A program made the translations under genes and the position numbers. A DNA stretch of 64,000 bases from Incurvaria masculella (lineage: Eukaryota; Arthropoda; Insecta; Lepidoptera; Incurvariidae), in NCBI GenBank assembly GCA_946894095.1, contig OX335662.1:10186001-10250000 (forward strand), given 5' to 3'. Positions 54,051 to 64,000 of the stretch are shown piece after piece. The first letter of the stretch is position 1; every line of letters starts with the position of its first letter. The notes below the pieces were generated by a model. That model was given only the letters and a program-made list of their open reading frames with translations, was not told the DNA's origin and searched no databases.

Positions 54051-55334
54051 ATAGGTCGGGGAAAAAGTCTTTTCGCATTATAGTATGTATGAACTTGTAA
54101 TAAAATCTCTGTGGCTATACTATTTGTATCTGGCTGGTTTTGGTATCATTAAAAGTTTAAATTTTAAAGAACATAATTCCAAATTCAAATTAGGAAAATG
54201 TGTGATTCTCATTTGTTTTTCGTACTGTCAAAATGAGTGAATCTAATGAAGAAATTCGATACATTTTAAAATTTTACTACAAAAAAGGTAAAAATGCAAC
54301 GCAAGCCGCGAAAAAAATTTGCGATGTTTATGGACCTAGTGCAGTGTCTGTGAGAGTAGCACAAATTTGGTTTAAGCGTTTTCAATCCGGAAATTTTGAT
54401 GTCAAAGATGCACGTCGCTCTGGTCGCCCTATTACGGATAAAATGGATGCCATTTTTGAAAAAGTGGAGCAAGATCGGCATATAAGTAGTTACGACGTAG
54501 CTGAAGAACTAGGAATTGACCACAAAACAGTTTTGGCGCATTTGAAAAAAACTGGGTACACAAAAAAGCTCGATATTTGGGTACCTCACGAGCTCACTGA
54601 AAGAAACCTAATGAACCGTGTACTCATTTGTGATTCTTTATTACGACGTAATGAAACCGAACCATTTTTGAAGAAGCTGATAACTGGTGATGAAAAGTGG
54701 ATCACGTACGACAAGAACGTGCGAAAAAGGTCGTGGTCAAAGGCCGGTCAAGCTTCACAGACTGTGGCGAAACCCGGGTTAACTCGCAACAAGGTGATGC
54801 TGTGTGTGTGGTGGGATTGGAAGGGCATTATTCATTATGAGCTGTTACCACCAGGCAGGACCATCGATTCTGAACTCTACTGCGAACAACTGATGAGATT
54901 AAAGCAAGAAGTTGAGAGAAAGCGGCCGGAATTAATCAACAGAAGGGGTGTGGTTTTTCATCATGATAACGCTAGACCTCACACATCTTTAGCCACTCAG
55001 CAAAAACTAAGAGAGTTTGGCTGGGAGGTGTTAATGCATCCGCCGTATAGTCCTGACCTTGCACCTTCAGATTTCCACCTGTTTAGGTCTCTTCAGAATT
55101 CTTTAGGCAGTGTCAGGTTAACATCACGAGAGGACTGCCAAAACCACTTGTCGCGGTATATTGATCAGAAGTCCCAATATTTCTATAGCAATGGGATCAT
55201 GTCCCTACCTACAAGATGGCAAAAAGTTATCGAACAAAATGGTACCTACATACTTTAGTTAAATGTAAATAAACCATATTAAAAAATGTTTTGAATTTTC
55301 TTAAAAAATGCGAAGAAACTTTTTCCCCAACCAA
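54051..55334 (+). mobile_element. Full-length mariner with intact transposase
   Basis: Inverted ends taggtcggggaaaaagtctt (54052) and the complement of actttttccccaaccaa (ending 55334), flanked by TA at 54049-54050 and 55335-55336. The paralogous empty site near 9185 has a single TA, confirming the boundaries. Length 1,284 bp. Confidence 0.93.
54233..55258 (+). CDS. Mariner transposase, intact DD34D
   Basis: An uninterrupted 341-residue frame from ATG 54233 to TAG 55256-55258. This is the usual length for a mariner transposase, which cuts and pastes the element in the nucleus through TA targets. The N-terminal half has the paired helix-turn-helix region (EEIRYILKFYYKKGKNATQA, then VRVAQIWFKRFQSGNFDVKD and GIDHKTVLAHLKKTG). 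The WVPHELTERN linker follows. Catalytic residues are ITGDEKW (first Asp), HHDNARPH (second) and YSPDLAPSDFHLF (third), with exactly 34 residues between the second and third. No stop, frameshift or missing catalytic residue is visible, so it could be functional. Unlike the decayed mariner at 4310-5604, its TIRs and protein belong to a different subfamily. Confidence 0.95.
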   Translation: MSESNEEIRYILKFYYKKGKNATQAAKKICDVYGPSAVSVRVAQIWFKRFQSGNFDVKDARRSGRPITDKMDAIFEKVEQDRHISSYDVAEELGIDHKTVLAHLKKTGYTKKLDIWVPHELTERNLMNRVLICDSLLRRNETEPFLKKLITGDEKWITYDKNVRKRSWSKAGQASQTVAKPGLTRNKVMLCVWWDWKGIIHYELLPPGRTIDSELYCEQLMRLKQEVERKRPELINRRGVVFHHDNARPHTSLATQQKLREFGWEVLMHPPYSPDLAPSDFHLFRSLQNSLGSVRLTSREDCQNHLSRYIDQKSQYFYSNGIMSLPTRWQKVIEQNGTYIL

Positions 55335-55756
55335 TAGATGCTGGTATGTACCTGCTGATGAATATACTGATTATCTGGAGACATTGATACCTATTAATTA
55401 TACAACAATTACCAGACGGTTACTTAATTACATACTTAAATATACCTAAAGTTATATCTGTAACCTAAATCGCCTCTAACTACTAAATGCAACCAAAGAT
55501 TTGTTCAGTTTTTGTATTGCTAAACAAATATGTATTAATACTTTCATGCTTCGTTATTTGCATCCATTTACCTTATCATATGTATTTTTTATTCACGATA
55601 ACTACTTTTTCAGGCGCCTTATCTACGTAATGCAACCACTTGGAACAGGCAGACTGACACATTTAGCTTCAGAGGGTCGTACTTTATCCCGTGAACCCAG
55701 TTTCAGCCATTTACGTTATCGTTACCATTTTTGTCGCGACCTCCTAGTCTAAAAGT

Positions 55757-56660
55757 TGCCATGCCGGGACCTTGCTTTCAGACTACTACATGGGATAGTA
55801 AACATGAACAATTTCAGATCGCTGTTCTGTCTCCAAGCTGGCTTAGCGAAGAAACTGACTAACCGTTCTTTAACCGACTTCAGGTGGAGGTTCTCAATTC
55901 GTTGCAATCTTTTTTTTTAATGACCAATATTGGCAGTAAATATTAAAATGATGTCTGCAATGAATTTAATAAATAAAATAAAAAGTGCCGTGACGCACTT
56001 GCTTAAGGCGCTAGGACTAGCCAACTACTCGCGCCATACAAATGCACTTTTTAACAAATGTAATAATATGTAGTGAAACGCTTCAGCAAATCCAAATAGA
56101 ACTCCAGACTGATAATGGATTGTTAATATTTTTTTATTCCATCATTTATTTAAATAATAATAAAAATAAAAAAAGTTGATTTTTCTCATTAGAAATCTTA
56201 AAGTCATTCGATTTCTAGATATAAGCAAAAACAGCATATATGCATAAACAAAAAATTCCATTTGCTTTTAGATTTCTACATTTAGTCAAAAAAGTTCGGA
56301 AATGGACACCGTTTCCACAATGTATTTTGTATAGAAAAAGGAAACATACATTAACGAAAATCATTCGATTCCTAGACAAGGAATCATATATTGTAAGGAT
56401 GACACTTATAATCGACAGACTTAGTTAGTTTACTTGGGGTGCCTCGTCTAACTTTGCGATTTGGCTAGTACCAGGCCCTTAATACGAAAAAGTATAATTT
56501 AACTATGTTTTTTTTTCTAATTGCCCTGCCAACGGGCTGTTAGCACATTTGGCAAATAATATTTTGTCGATAGATAAGAAGCGTCATTGAACTAGCCGAT
56601 GTAATGTTAGTACATACCGCTTCTGATAACACACAATATCAATGTATTAGTAAAAGTACT
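55757..56660. other. AT-rich stretch, nothing firm
   Basis: A short SINE-like scrap (gttgccatgccgggacctt, about 55757) and otherwise AT-rich sequence with short ORFs only. Confidence 0.5.
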
Positions 56661-56669
56661 CATGTAGAT

Positions 56670-57275
56670 CAGAGGTTCTCAAACTTATTTTGTCTGCAGC
56701 CCACTTTGAGTATCCCTTATTTTCCAGCGCACTCCAAAATGTTTTGCTTTATCACAACTTATAAATTACAACCGCATTCATTACTTTAATAAATTTAATT
56801 TAATTAAATAATTATAGCGTGCCACATGAGTTTACTGTTATATCTTGTTTCCGAGTTCTAATGGAGGCAATTAAATGAAACTTTAAATAAAATTAAATTT
56901 AGCAAGGTAAGTAGTTATTTAAATTCTGTTTGATATTTTAGATTTAACTTTTCATTCTTGAATAATTATGTGCAACACCTTTCTCTTTTAACTTTATTCG
57001 GTCCTTACATATGAAATGGCTACTTTGATCTCAAATATCTGGTGTTTGGTTAGGAATTCCAAATTAAAATTTATTTCAAATTTTTAGGCTCGTGTTTAGT
57101 AGAAAGGTTTTCATTTTAGTTTAAAGTAGGTTCTATAAAATATTAGAAAAACACAAATCAGCCGTCGCTTCTCTGTACCACTTAAACGCCCACCAATTTC
57201 CTCCGAAACGTTAACCGCCCCTGTCGGCCTCTAGCGCCCACAATGGGGCGTTATCGATTACTTTGAGAAATACTG
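56670..57275. mobile_element. Non-autonomous hAT-type element
   Basis: The left end CAGAGGTTCTCAAACTTATT and the right end, read inward, CAGTATTTCTCAAAGTAATC are imperfect inverted repeats of hAT type. The 8-bp flanks atgtagat (56662-56669) and atatagac (57276-57283) agree at six positions, as an aged 8-bp target duplication. No transposase. Confidence 0.7.
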
Positions 57276-57283
57276 ATATAGAC

Positions 57284-57984
57284 CAATATGCCCATGCATT
57301 TAAAGTGGCCAGCCTCTTGTTTCCCTTTTGAAAGCAAGGAAAAAATTAAAGAAAGAAAGCTGAAAAAATTAAACTGCCTTATTAATAAACGTGAGTACCG
57401 TCGCTATTACTCTGATATTTCTACCTATAAGTACCGGATAGCAAGAAATATCTGAGTAATAGCGATGGCATAAATGTTTATTAGTGAGGTATGAGGCTGG
57501 ATCAAGTCCAGTAGAATATTTATGAAATATTTTTTTTTACGCTCTTTATTAAATGTTTATTCTTGGTTCACGGTTAATTCTACATTCATAATATATTTAT
57601 TTAAAAAAAGCGACGTACATATGAAAAAGTTCTTTGTAATTTAAAGGACGTAAGTAATAGTAGATTTTAATTGAGTCGATTTTTATTAATAACAAACTTA
57701 TTTGTTGAGGAAGCATCATATAGTCCAAAAAGCGCAGAGCCAAAACCCATAGCATCCAAAACTCTTATGAATACGAAAATATAAAATTGGGTTGGGTTAG
57801 GTTAGGTTATTCATTAAAATCCTTGTTGATATGTACATTTTGTTCTGTATGACTATTACGTGTTCGGATTATACCGTACGTATGTATGTATTTGTAAGCG
57901 AATCCGGTGGGGTTATCTTGATAGCGCCGCCACATGCTGATTGCTGCGAATGGTTTGGCGTTTATAATAATATTAAAATGCTGA
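57284..57984. other. AT-rich stretch with a short hairpin
   Basis: Around 57383-57485 attaataaacgtgagtaccg / cgatggcataaatg pair loosely with atctgagtaatagcg and cgctattactctgat as an imperfect fold-back. Otherwise nothing recognised. Confidence 0.45.
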
Positions 57985-58357
57985 AGGTAAGTATGCCGTA
58001 AGCTATGCTCCCCATACAAACGTAGCTTACAAATCATTTGCAATCCACTATTCCAATTAAATTCATATTTAATATCTAATATCAGGTGTCAAATATCTGT
58101 GTCTGCACGCTTTTGTTTTTTTGGAAAAATCTAAACCGAATGAAATGAAAGCAAAAAGAAAATCTTCATACGTATTTTATTTTCTCTGTGGTTTGACCCA
58201 GAATACAGGTACCGAAAAAACAAAGACATGCAGACACAGATATTTGTAGCTTAATATTAGATACCAAATATCAAGTAAGTTGGAACAGTGGTTTTCAAAT
58301 TATTAGTCAACTACGTTTGGATGGGAGGCGAAATTTTCTGATGCTTACGGTCCGACC
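57985..58357. mobile_element. TTAA-type palindromic MITE, copy 5 (left end damaged)
   Basis: Right end gcttacggtccgacc is followed by TTAA (58358-58361). The left end reads tatgccgtaagctatgctcc without a TTAA. The interior matches the other copies (atatctgtgtctgcacgc, gcagacacagatatttg). Confidence 0.8.
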
Positions 58358-58361
58358 TTAA

Positions 58362-61300
58362 AGCCTGAAATACAATGAAATTTACAACTATAGGTATCTA
58401 ACAATCTAAGATAGAGATTACCAAAGTCTTACTAAAAAAAATGTTTACTTAAATTTAAATCTTTTTGCTTTTCCCTTCTTATCAAAATAAAAGTTCTAAA
58501 ATGATTTAAATAATTATTTCTTTCAACCATAACTTTCTTGTTAGAGGCTACATCAAGCTTTTGAGCGTTTTATTAATAAATTGTACTTTTTTTAGTCAAC
58601 ATTTCAGTTGTTAAGGAAATAATTGACGGATGTGTACAAAATTATATTCAAATTAGATTTGCCCTTGGCTCCGCCCGTGTGAATTGACAATTATGTTCAG
58701 TAGTTAAAACACCTTTACCTTTCAGACGGAAATATTATTACCGACCCCAGCTTATCAACAGTTTAATTGAATAAGCAACACAAAAATTTATGATAATATC
58801 TGTATTTTAAAGTTTTTTTTTCTTCGGGTTCAATTTTCCCTTTTCCAGTAACTTTACAGAACATTGGGTTCTCGTATGTTGTAATTTTGAACGGGCAGTT
58901 TTAAAAATTAATAAAACATAACATATCTAACAGTTAATTTTCATTGCGTTACTTACATTGTAATAGCAATGTTGACACAGTAGGCATTTTTTATTAATAA
59001 TAATATGTATGGAGTTTTGTATCTACAAATGGTTGCTCTAGTTGCCATACAATACAATTATTTTAATTAAATTTAACTGGTTCTTGGATAAATTTCGTTT
59101 GAATTGGTTAACAAAGTACTATGTAAATGAACATAATCATTATTTTCGTTCCAACAATGTTATTTTTAATTATAATTGCTATGTAAAGCAGAAATGTTTC
59201 ATATGGATAGTTGATATTTAATTGATTAAGTCCACACGTCTCAAATTTAAGAAAATGAAGAATAATAAAACTTATTCAGAATTTATTAGAAAGCTTTCCC
59301 TAAAAACAAGTAAATTTACTAATTTATTACAAAAGTAATACCTATTAAGTGGATAGGCATCATGTTATACCAGATAACATTTTGATATCACATTCACAAT
59401 CAAAGTGGAGATAAGTTCAGACCTTCAAACCGATAATATGATGATATTCTTTGAAGTTCATCGATCAATCATATGTATTTACTATTATTGGGAATTCCTA
59501 TGAAATTTTCATTAGCCTTGGGTGCGACAGTTTATGAATGTATTTGAAAAGTTAGAATAACTTTACAGTTAATTTCCATTGCTTTAGCAATGTTGACACA
59601 ATAGGCATGTTTTTTATTATTAATTATCAATAATATTAGGACAACGTTACACCTACCTAAGAGATTATTTTTATTAAAGAGAATGGAGACATTTTTAGAA
59701 GGTTGGTATTTCGTATGTTTTCCTTTCGAACATGTAGTTATAAAAATTAAAAATACATAACTCTACAGTTAATGTCCATTGCTATCGATTGTTTTAGCAA
59801 TATTGATACAGTAGGTATTTTGCACTAATAATTATTTATAATAGCAGGTAAACGTGTTTTGGTACGCTTTGTATTTACAGTACATAGCATTACTAAGTAA
59901 CGGCTACTTTTTAGGTTTATTTAAATAAAAAAAAACTATTTTATGTAGTTTGCAGACGATGGAGATTTTTTTAAGAAGGTTGTTGAATGAATGAATTAAC
60001 GAATATATCTCTAAAAAACAAAAGTAAGAATAAATCAATAAACAAAAAAATATATAATAATTGAAGCATTAATAATTGCGCCTCACAACGCTTAGAATAA
60101 CAAAGGATTCCCACGAATAAAATAGTGACGTTATGACGTTACTTAAGCCAACCGATAGGCGATTCCTGAAACACAATGGAAGTCGGAATTATCTAGATAA
60201 TAACTGTACGTAACTGTCGTGTAACGTAACGATACAAAATGCAATGCAATGTCAAGGTTACTCCACACACATGTTGGCAATTTTCCTAGACAAATAGTTT
60301 GTAATCATTGGAGTAAGCTAGATTTAGCACTATTATTTAAGATCCACAGAATATTCTTGATTAGTTTATTTCCTCAAAGAGGTACATCTGTTTGTAACTG
60401 AATCGATTCGAAATCGCATTAAATTAGCGCAGGAAAAAACTATGCACCTCATATTAGTTAGCTTAAAAAATTTACAGGTATTTAGTTTGCATAAAATTGT
60501 TTTGTATCGAGCTAAGATAATTTTAATTTTGCTTGAAAAGAAATAAAAATATTTCAATGCAATTTTATACTAATTATTAATTATTCATTATAAGTAAAAT
60601 TGTGTTGGACAGATATTTCATGCCATAGAAACATTCACTTTATCTAAAACCTACAACACTGCCTCTACATAATACACGTTTTTGTTTCTGTTTTGCTTAC
60701 TTCATATCATATTCTAGGTCGAATCAAATCAGCGAATTTATCACTATCAGCGGATATAAGCACTACTGTGTATAATGCATTCTATATATTTCAAGATATT
60801 CTTTTATTTTTTTTATTGAAAAAATTTAAAGACGTACCTTAATATATTTATTTGTATTATTTTAAGAAAAATCGGTGCTGAGAACCAAAGGTGCACAGAA
60901 AAGATCTGAGCATCCTGTTTTTTTCCTACATTTTTTATCCATCATAGAAAAAAAAAACCCAAATTTTCAGCGTTCCAGCACCGCTCGATATGATTTTTTT
61001 CAATTATGACTGACCTACAAAGGTTTTAATTTTTATTGGGCTCCGCTCTGTCCAAAAACGAATTATATCCAAGACGAGCCGGGACCTGAGCTAGTTCTTT
61101 CATAATTTCTGTATATTCGCTGAAATTTCGAAATGCCCAACCCGATTGTCGATGCAAAAACGTCACCATGCTCAGTGAATACTAATAAAACAACTGTGTC
61201 CACATTTGGAAACAACATTTTCGTTTATTTTAAACTCTTGATACTGTTCGACTTGGTTGCGATTCTGCATCTTTTGAATTTTCTCAAGAATTGAGAACTT

Positions 61301-62440
61301 AAATTATCTAACACCTAATGTTTTTTGCATGGAAACTGTACTCTTTTTTAAATTGTAATGCTATTCAAATATAATGCTACGTTTGGTTTTCGTTAACAAA
61401 AACTTTGGCATTAATTATTGCCAGCAATTATTGTTTTATGAAAAATTTGCATCTTTGTTTGTTTTAAATTTTGTATGAAATTTTGTATTTTGTCTAGAAA
61501 GATAACTTAATGAATAGAAATCAATAAAAAAGATTTGTCTACATATATTATATTAAATAATATATTTATCTGAGAACGATAACATTGAATTTTACAAACT
61601 CTTTTTCTTGTCTGTCTCTCTGATAGATTCACAATTTTTTATTCTCTGGATAAGCAATCAGAAATTTTTTTGCAATTTTGTTTAACTAACGTTTTTAAAA
61701 AGTGGTTGATTTTGTATAAATTACTTTCTGAAATATGATGTCATGCATTTATTTCCAAAATGGTATACTAATTGTCCGCACTCTTTCTCGGAAAAAGAGG
61801 AACATAAATAAACTTCTTTTTACTTTTAAACTTTGAACTTTCATTTTTGAATTATTAAAATTTTATGAAATGCGGTGTTATCTATTAATATAAGTTTAAT
61901 ATTAGATTGCTGTCATTGCAATATGTTTGGTATAATCTTTGTATATATAGATTGAATAATGAAATATTAACATGTTGGTATATTATTTATAATATATAAT
62001 ATATAATAATCGTTTAAGGTCCAAATTGTAGCTACAAACGTGTTTGGTGAAAACAAGTCTAAAGATAACCTCATGTAGTTTATCAAATTATAAATTACTC
62101 AAATTTTTATTGATCCGACTTCAAGGCTACTCGTGATAAAGTGTTTTTATTACGCTTTCTGAATTCGCGCATGAAGATAGATAATTTTTGTTTCGATAAA
62201 TTTCTTTCAGTCGACAAATAAATTTTATTTCTAAGAAACTTTCTTTTTGGCAACTCACAAACTGAATGATAATAATATTAATATTTTCTTACTATACTCA
62301 TCTTTAAAATAAAAGAATATTCATTATGACAAAGAAATCAAAGCGTTTTCATTTATAATATCTATCTGCGTAATGTCTATGAAATTGTACAGGCACAATT
62401 TTAAGATGATTTAAAAACATGCCGACATGAATATTGTTAT
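58362..62440. other. Long AT-rich stretch with a local ~80-170 bp repeat
   Basis: No gene recognised. A block with cagttaattttcattgcg, tagcaatgttgacacagtag and gcattttttattaat occurs at about 58930-59000, 59565-59640 and 59765-59835. The first and third also share an upstream tract with tcgtatgtt and acataac. Remainder is AT-rich with no structure seen by eye. Confidence 0.5.
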
Positions 62441-62449
62441 CTTGCACAG

Positions 62450-62645
62450 CTACATTGAAATGAATGGCAATAAAAAAGGACAAATTTTCATCGCCGCTTC
62501 GACAAACTTTCATTCAATGCGACGTTACCAACCACGTATCGAGTAAAGAAGGGTCCTACAGATTTGCGTGGAATCCGAGCAACGGAGAGCCCCAACATCG
62601 GAAACGGTCACCCATCTGGGACCCGACCAAGCCCAGCGTCGCTAT
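62450..62645 (-). repeat. SINE with 5S-rRNA-like head, minus strand
   Basis: The minus strand begins gcgacgctgggcttggtcgg, continues cccagatgggtgaccgttt (5S-like), then gctcggattccacgcaaat and the shared body (taacgtcgcattgaatgaa, ccattcatttcaatgtagc). Second 5S-headed copy, 5' truncated. Confidence 0.75.
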
Positions 62646-63199
62646 ACATAGATACAAACCACATCGAAATAAGGTGAGTAATTCTGAAGATATAAATAAT
62701 TGAGCATATTGCTAACTAGTCTAAAAGTAATGGGAAGTATGCGGCATTGTTTCCAACACAAGATGCAATGCAGTAGGCCTATTGCGAATTTTCTTCGACA
62801 ACAGATGGTTTGTCGTTTTAAGTATTTAAACCCCGACTGCTCACCCCTCTGGTAATTTACCGTGATGATAACGTATGAATCAATGAAATCAGATAAGTGG
62901 TTCTTTAGTAGAAAAGTCTATTTAATTGCCAGTAAAAAATATTGTTAATGTAAATTATGGTTTTTGCGTGTGTTGACCGACAGATATTCATATAGTTTCT
63001 GCTCATCACCCCAAGGCATGGGTTGTGACTTTTTTTTGAATTTATCTCAGTCCACTTTTCTGCTATTTTGTAGTTTTGTATTTTTTTCTATGTACACAAC
63101 AATGTATTTAGTTAAGTGTTAGTTGTTAAAATGTAAAACGTGAGAACGGATCCAAATTAATATTAAAATTTTACCCACTTACTAGTAAAATGAATTATA

Positions 63200-63710
63200 T
63201 TGGTATTGTTTTATTTCATTCATCGGTAGGTAACCTACACTTGAATATGTCAAAAATACCGCGCTATGCTAGTATCAAAGTCGCATGCTCTATTTTCATG
63301 CATATAAGAACTTTGCCAGTCACAAAATAAATGTAACACCTAATTAAAATTTAATGAGTTAATTAATCAATACCACTGCTCTTAATAAAATTATAAGGAT
63401 AATCATAAAAACATATATATAAAAATATATGAATCTTAATCTGTAAATATTCATTTAGCATATTGTATTGTATTGTATTGTTTTATTGCATTCATAGGTA
63501 GGTACTTGAACATGTGAAGAATCGTTATACTAGGTCTATGTCAATAATATAAATGTCGCATGCTCTATTTCCATGCATATAAGAACTGGCAACAATACTT
63601 TTCCAGTCACAAAATAAGTTCAAAACTTAATTCAAATTTAAGTAGTTATTTAATCAATACCACCGCTCACAAGAAAAACGTAAGGAAAAACGTAAAAAAT
63701 ATAAATAAAA
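63200..63710 (+). repeat. Direct duplication of about 275 bp
   Basis: Blocks gtcgcatgctctatttt, catgcatataagaac, ccagtcacaaaataa and taatcaataccac occur in the same order from about 63280 and from about 63555. Copies differ by small indels. No coding frame. Confidence 0.75.
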
Positions 63711-64000
63711 AAAAACAATAATTATGAATCTTACGAACTTAACCTAAATCTGGTGTATAGTGCCATCGTCAATGTACCTAAATCTAGTGTAAATTTAATA
63801 CACACGAATAAAAATCTACTTATCTATCTATCATACTTTCACATACCTACGTCTAGTGGCAAGCGTCGTAGTAATGTCGTATCTTGAAGGTGATCGTGGA
63901 AAGTTAGATAAAAGATAATTATATTGATTAATCTAAATAATAACATTTTCAGAATTATTCATTGGTTGATACTACGTTCAGTACAATATACTTAATATAA

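Larger units (their letters stand above)
53918..55746. mobile_element. Long-TIR non-autonomous element, copy 2, carrying a nested mariner
   Basis: The left arm (about 53918-54035) contains aggtcacgacatttttggt, taaatggctgaatctggg, aacaaccctctgatgcta and tcccaagtggttgcgtt. Its inverted partner runs from about 55625 (atgcaaccacttggaacagg) through cccagtttcagccattta to gtcgcgacctcct at 55746. TIRs are therefore about 120-130 bp. The interior aligns with 9160-9450 once the mariner at 54051-55334 is removed. Confidence 0.8.

Noticed and set aside
57788..57811. gggttgggttaggttaggtta resembles the insect telomere repeat TTAGG
   Set aside because: Only two exact units; too short to call an interstitial telomere rather than chance.

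Overview
The window looks like insect nuclear DNA, most probably from a moth or butterfly. It is AT-rich, the genes are split by short GT-AG introns, and the space between exons is packed with transposon debris: Pol III SINEs, TTAA-flanked MITEs, mariners and 5'-truncated non-LTR elements. The lepidopteran call is an inference from repeat character and insect-type gene content; no species can be named.

Five host genes could be reconstructed exon by exon with matching splice phases. (1) 513-2740, + strand: the 3' end of the nuclear receptor Hr96 (ligand-binding domain); its 5' part lies left of the window. (2) 11735-26358, - strand: a complete 16-exon gene for the dynein axonemal assembly factor DNAAF1 (LRRC50; fly dtr), 1,799 codons plus stop. 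(3) 27034-35539, + strand: a complete 7-exon TBC1D7, third subunit of the TSC complex, divergent from DNAAF1 across about 0.7 kb. (4) 37142-39944, - strand: prefoldin subunit 1, two coding exons, convergent with TBC1D7. (5) 43424-50833, - strand: a Tret1-like facilitative sugar transporter, seven exons, first exon not found. The genes have unrelated jobs (xenobiotic/lipid sensing, ciliary dynein preassembly, TORC1 control, cytosolic chaperoning, sugar transport); nothing suggests a joint pathway.

Repeats by region. 0-11 kb: SINEs, LINE tails, a long hairpin, a dead mariner (4310-5604), a CpG-rich tandem duplication, an older transposase relic and MITEs. 11-36 kb: genes whose introns carry SINEs, hairpins, a tandem pair of TTAA MITEs, an RNase H-bearing LINE fragment with a clear target duplication, and a 31-bp minisatellite. 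36-51 kb: prefoldin and the transporter, with an open 417-codon LINE reverse transcriptase in a transporter intron. 51-64 kb: no exon recognised; it holds nested MITEs, a 5S-rRNA-headed SINE, an intact mariner inside another element, a hAT-type element, and long AT-rich stretches with local duplications.

The most interesting host-gene observations are local duplications of pieces of exons: an in-frame 207-bp copy inside the Hr96 ligand-binding domain whose copy has lost its splice donor, a 119-bp array repeating the 3' end and donor of a transporter exon, and a diverged duplicated exon pair in the acidic tail of DNAAF1. I found no CRISPR, operon or otherwise novel defence-type system; this is eukaryotic sequence.
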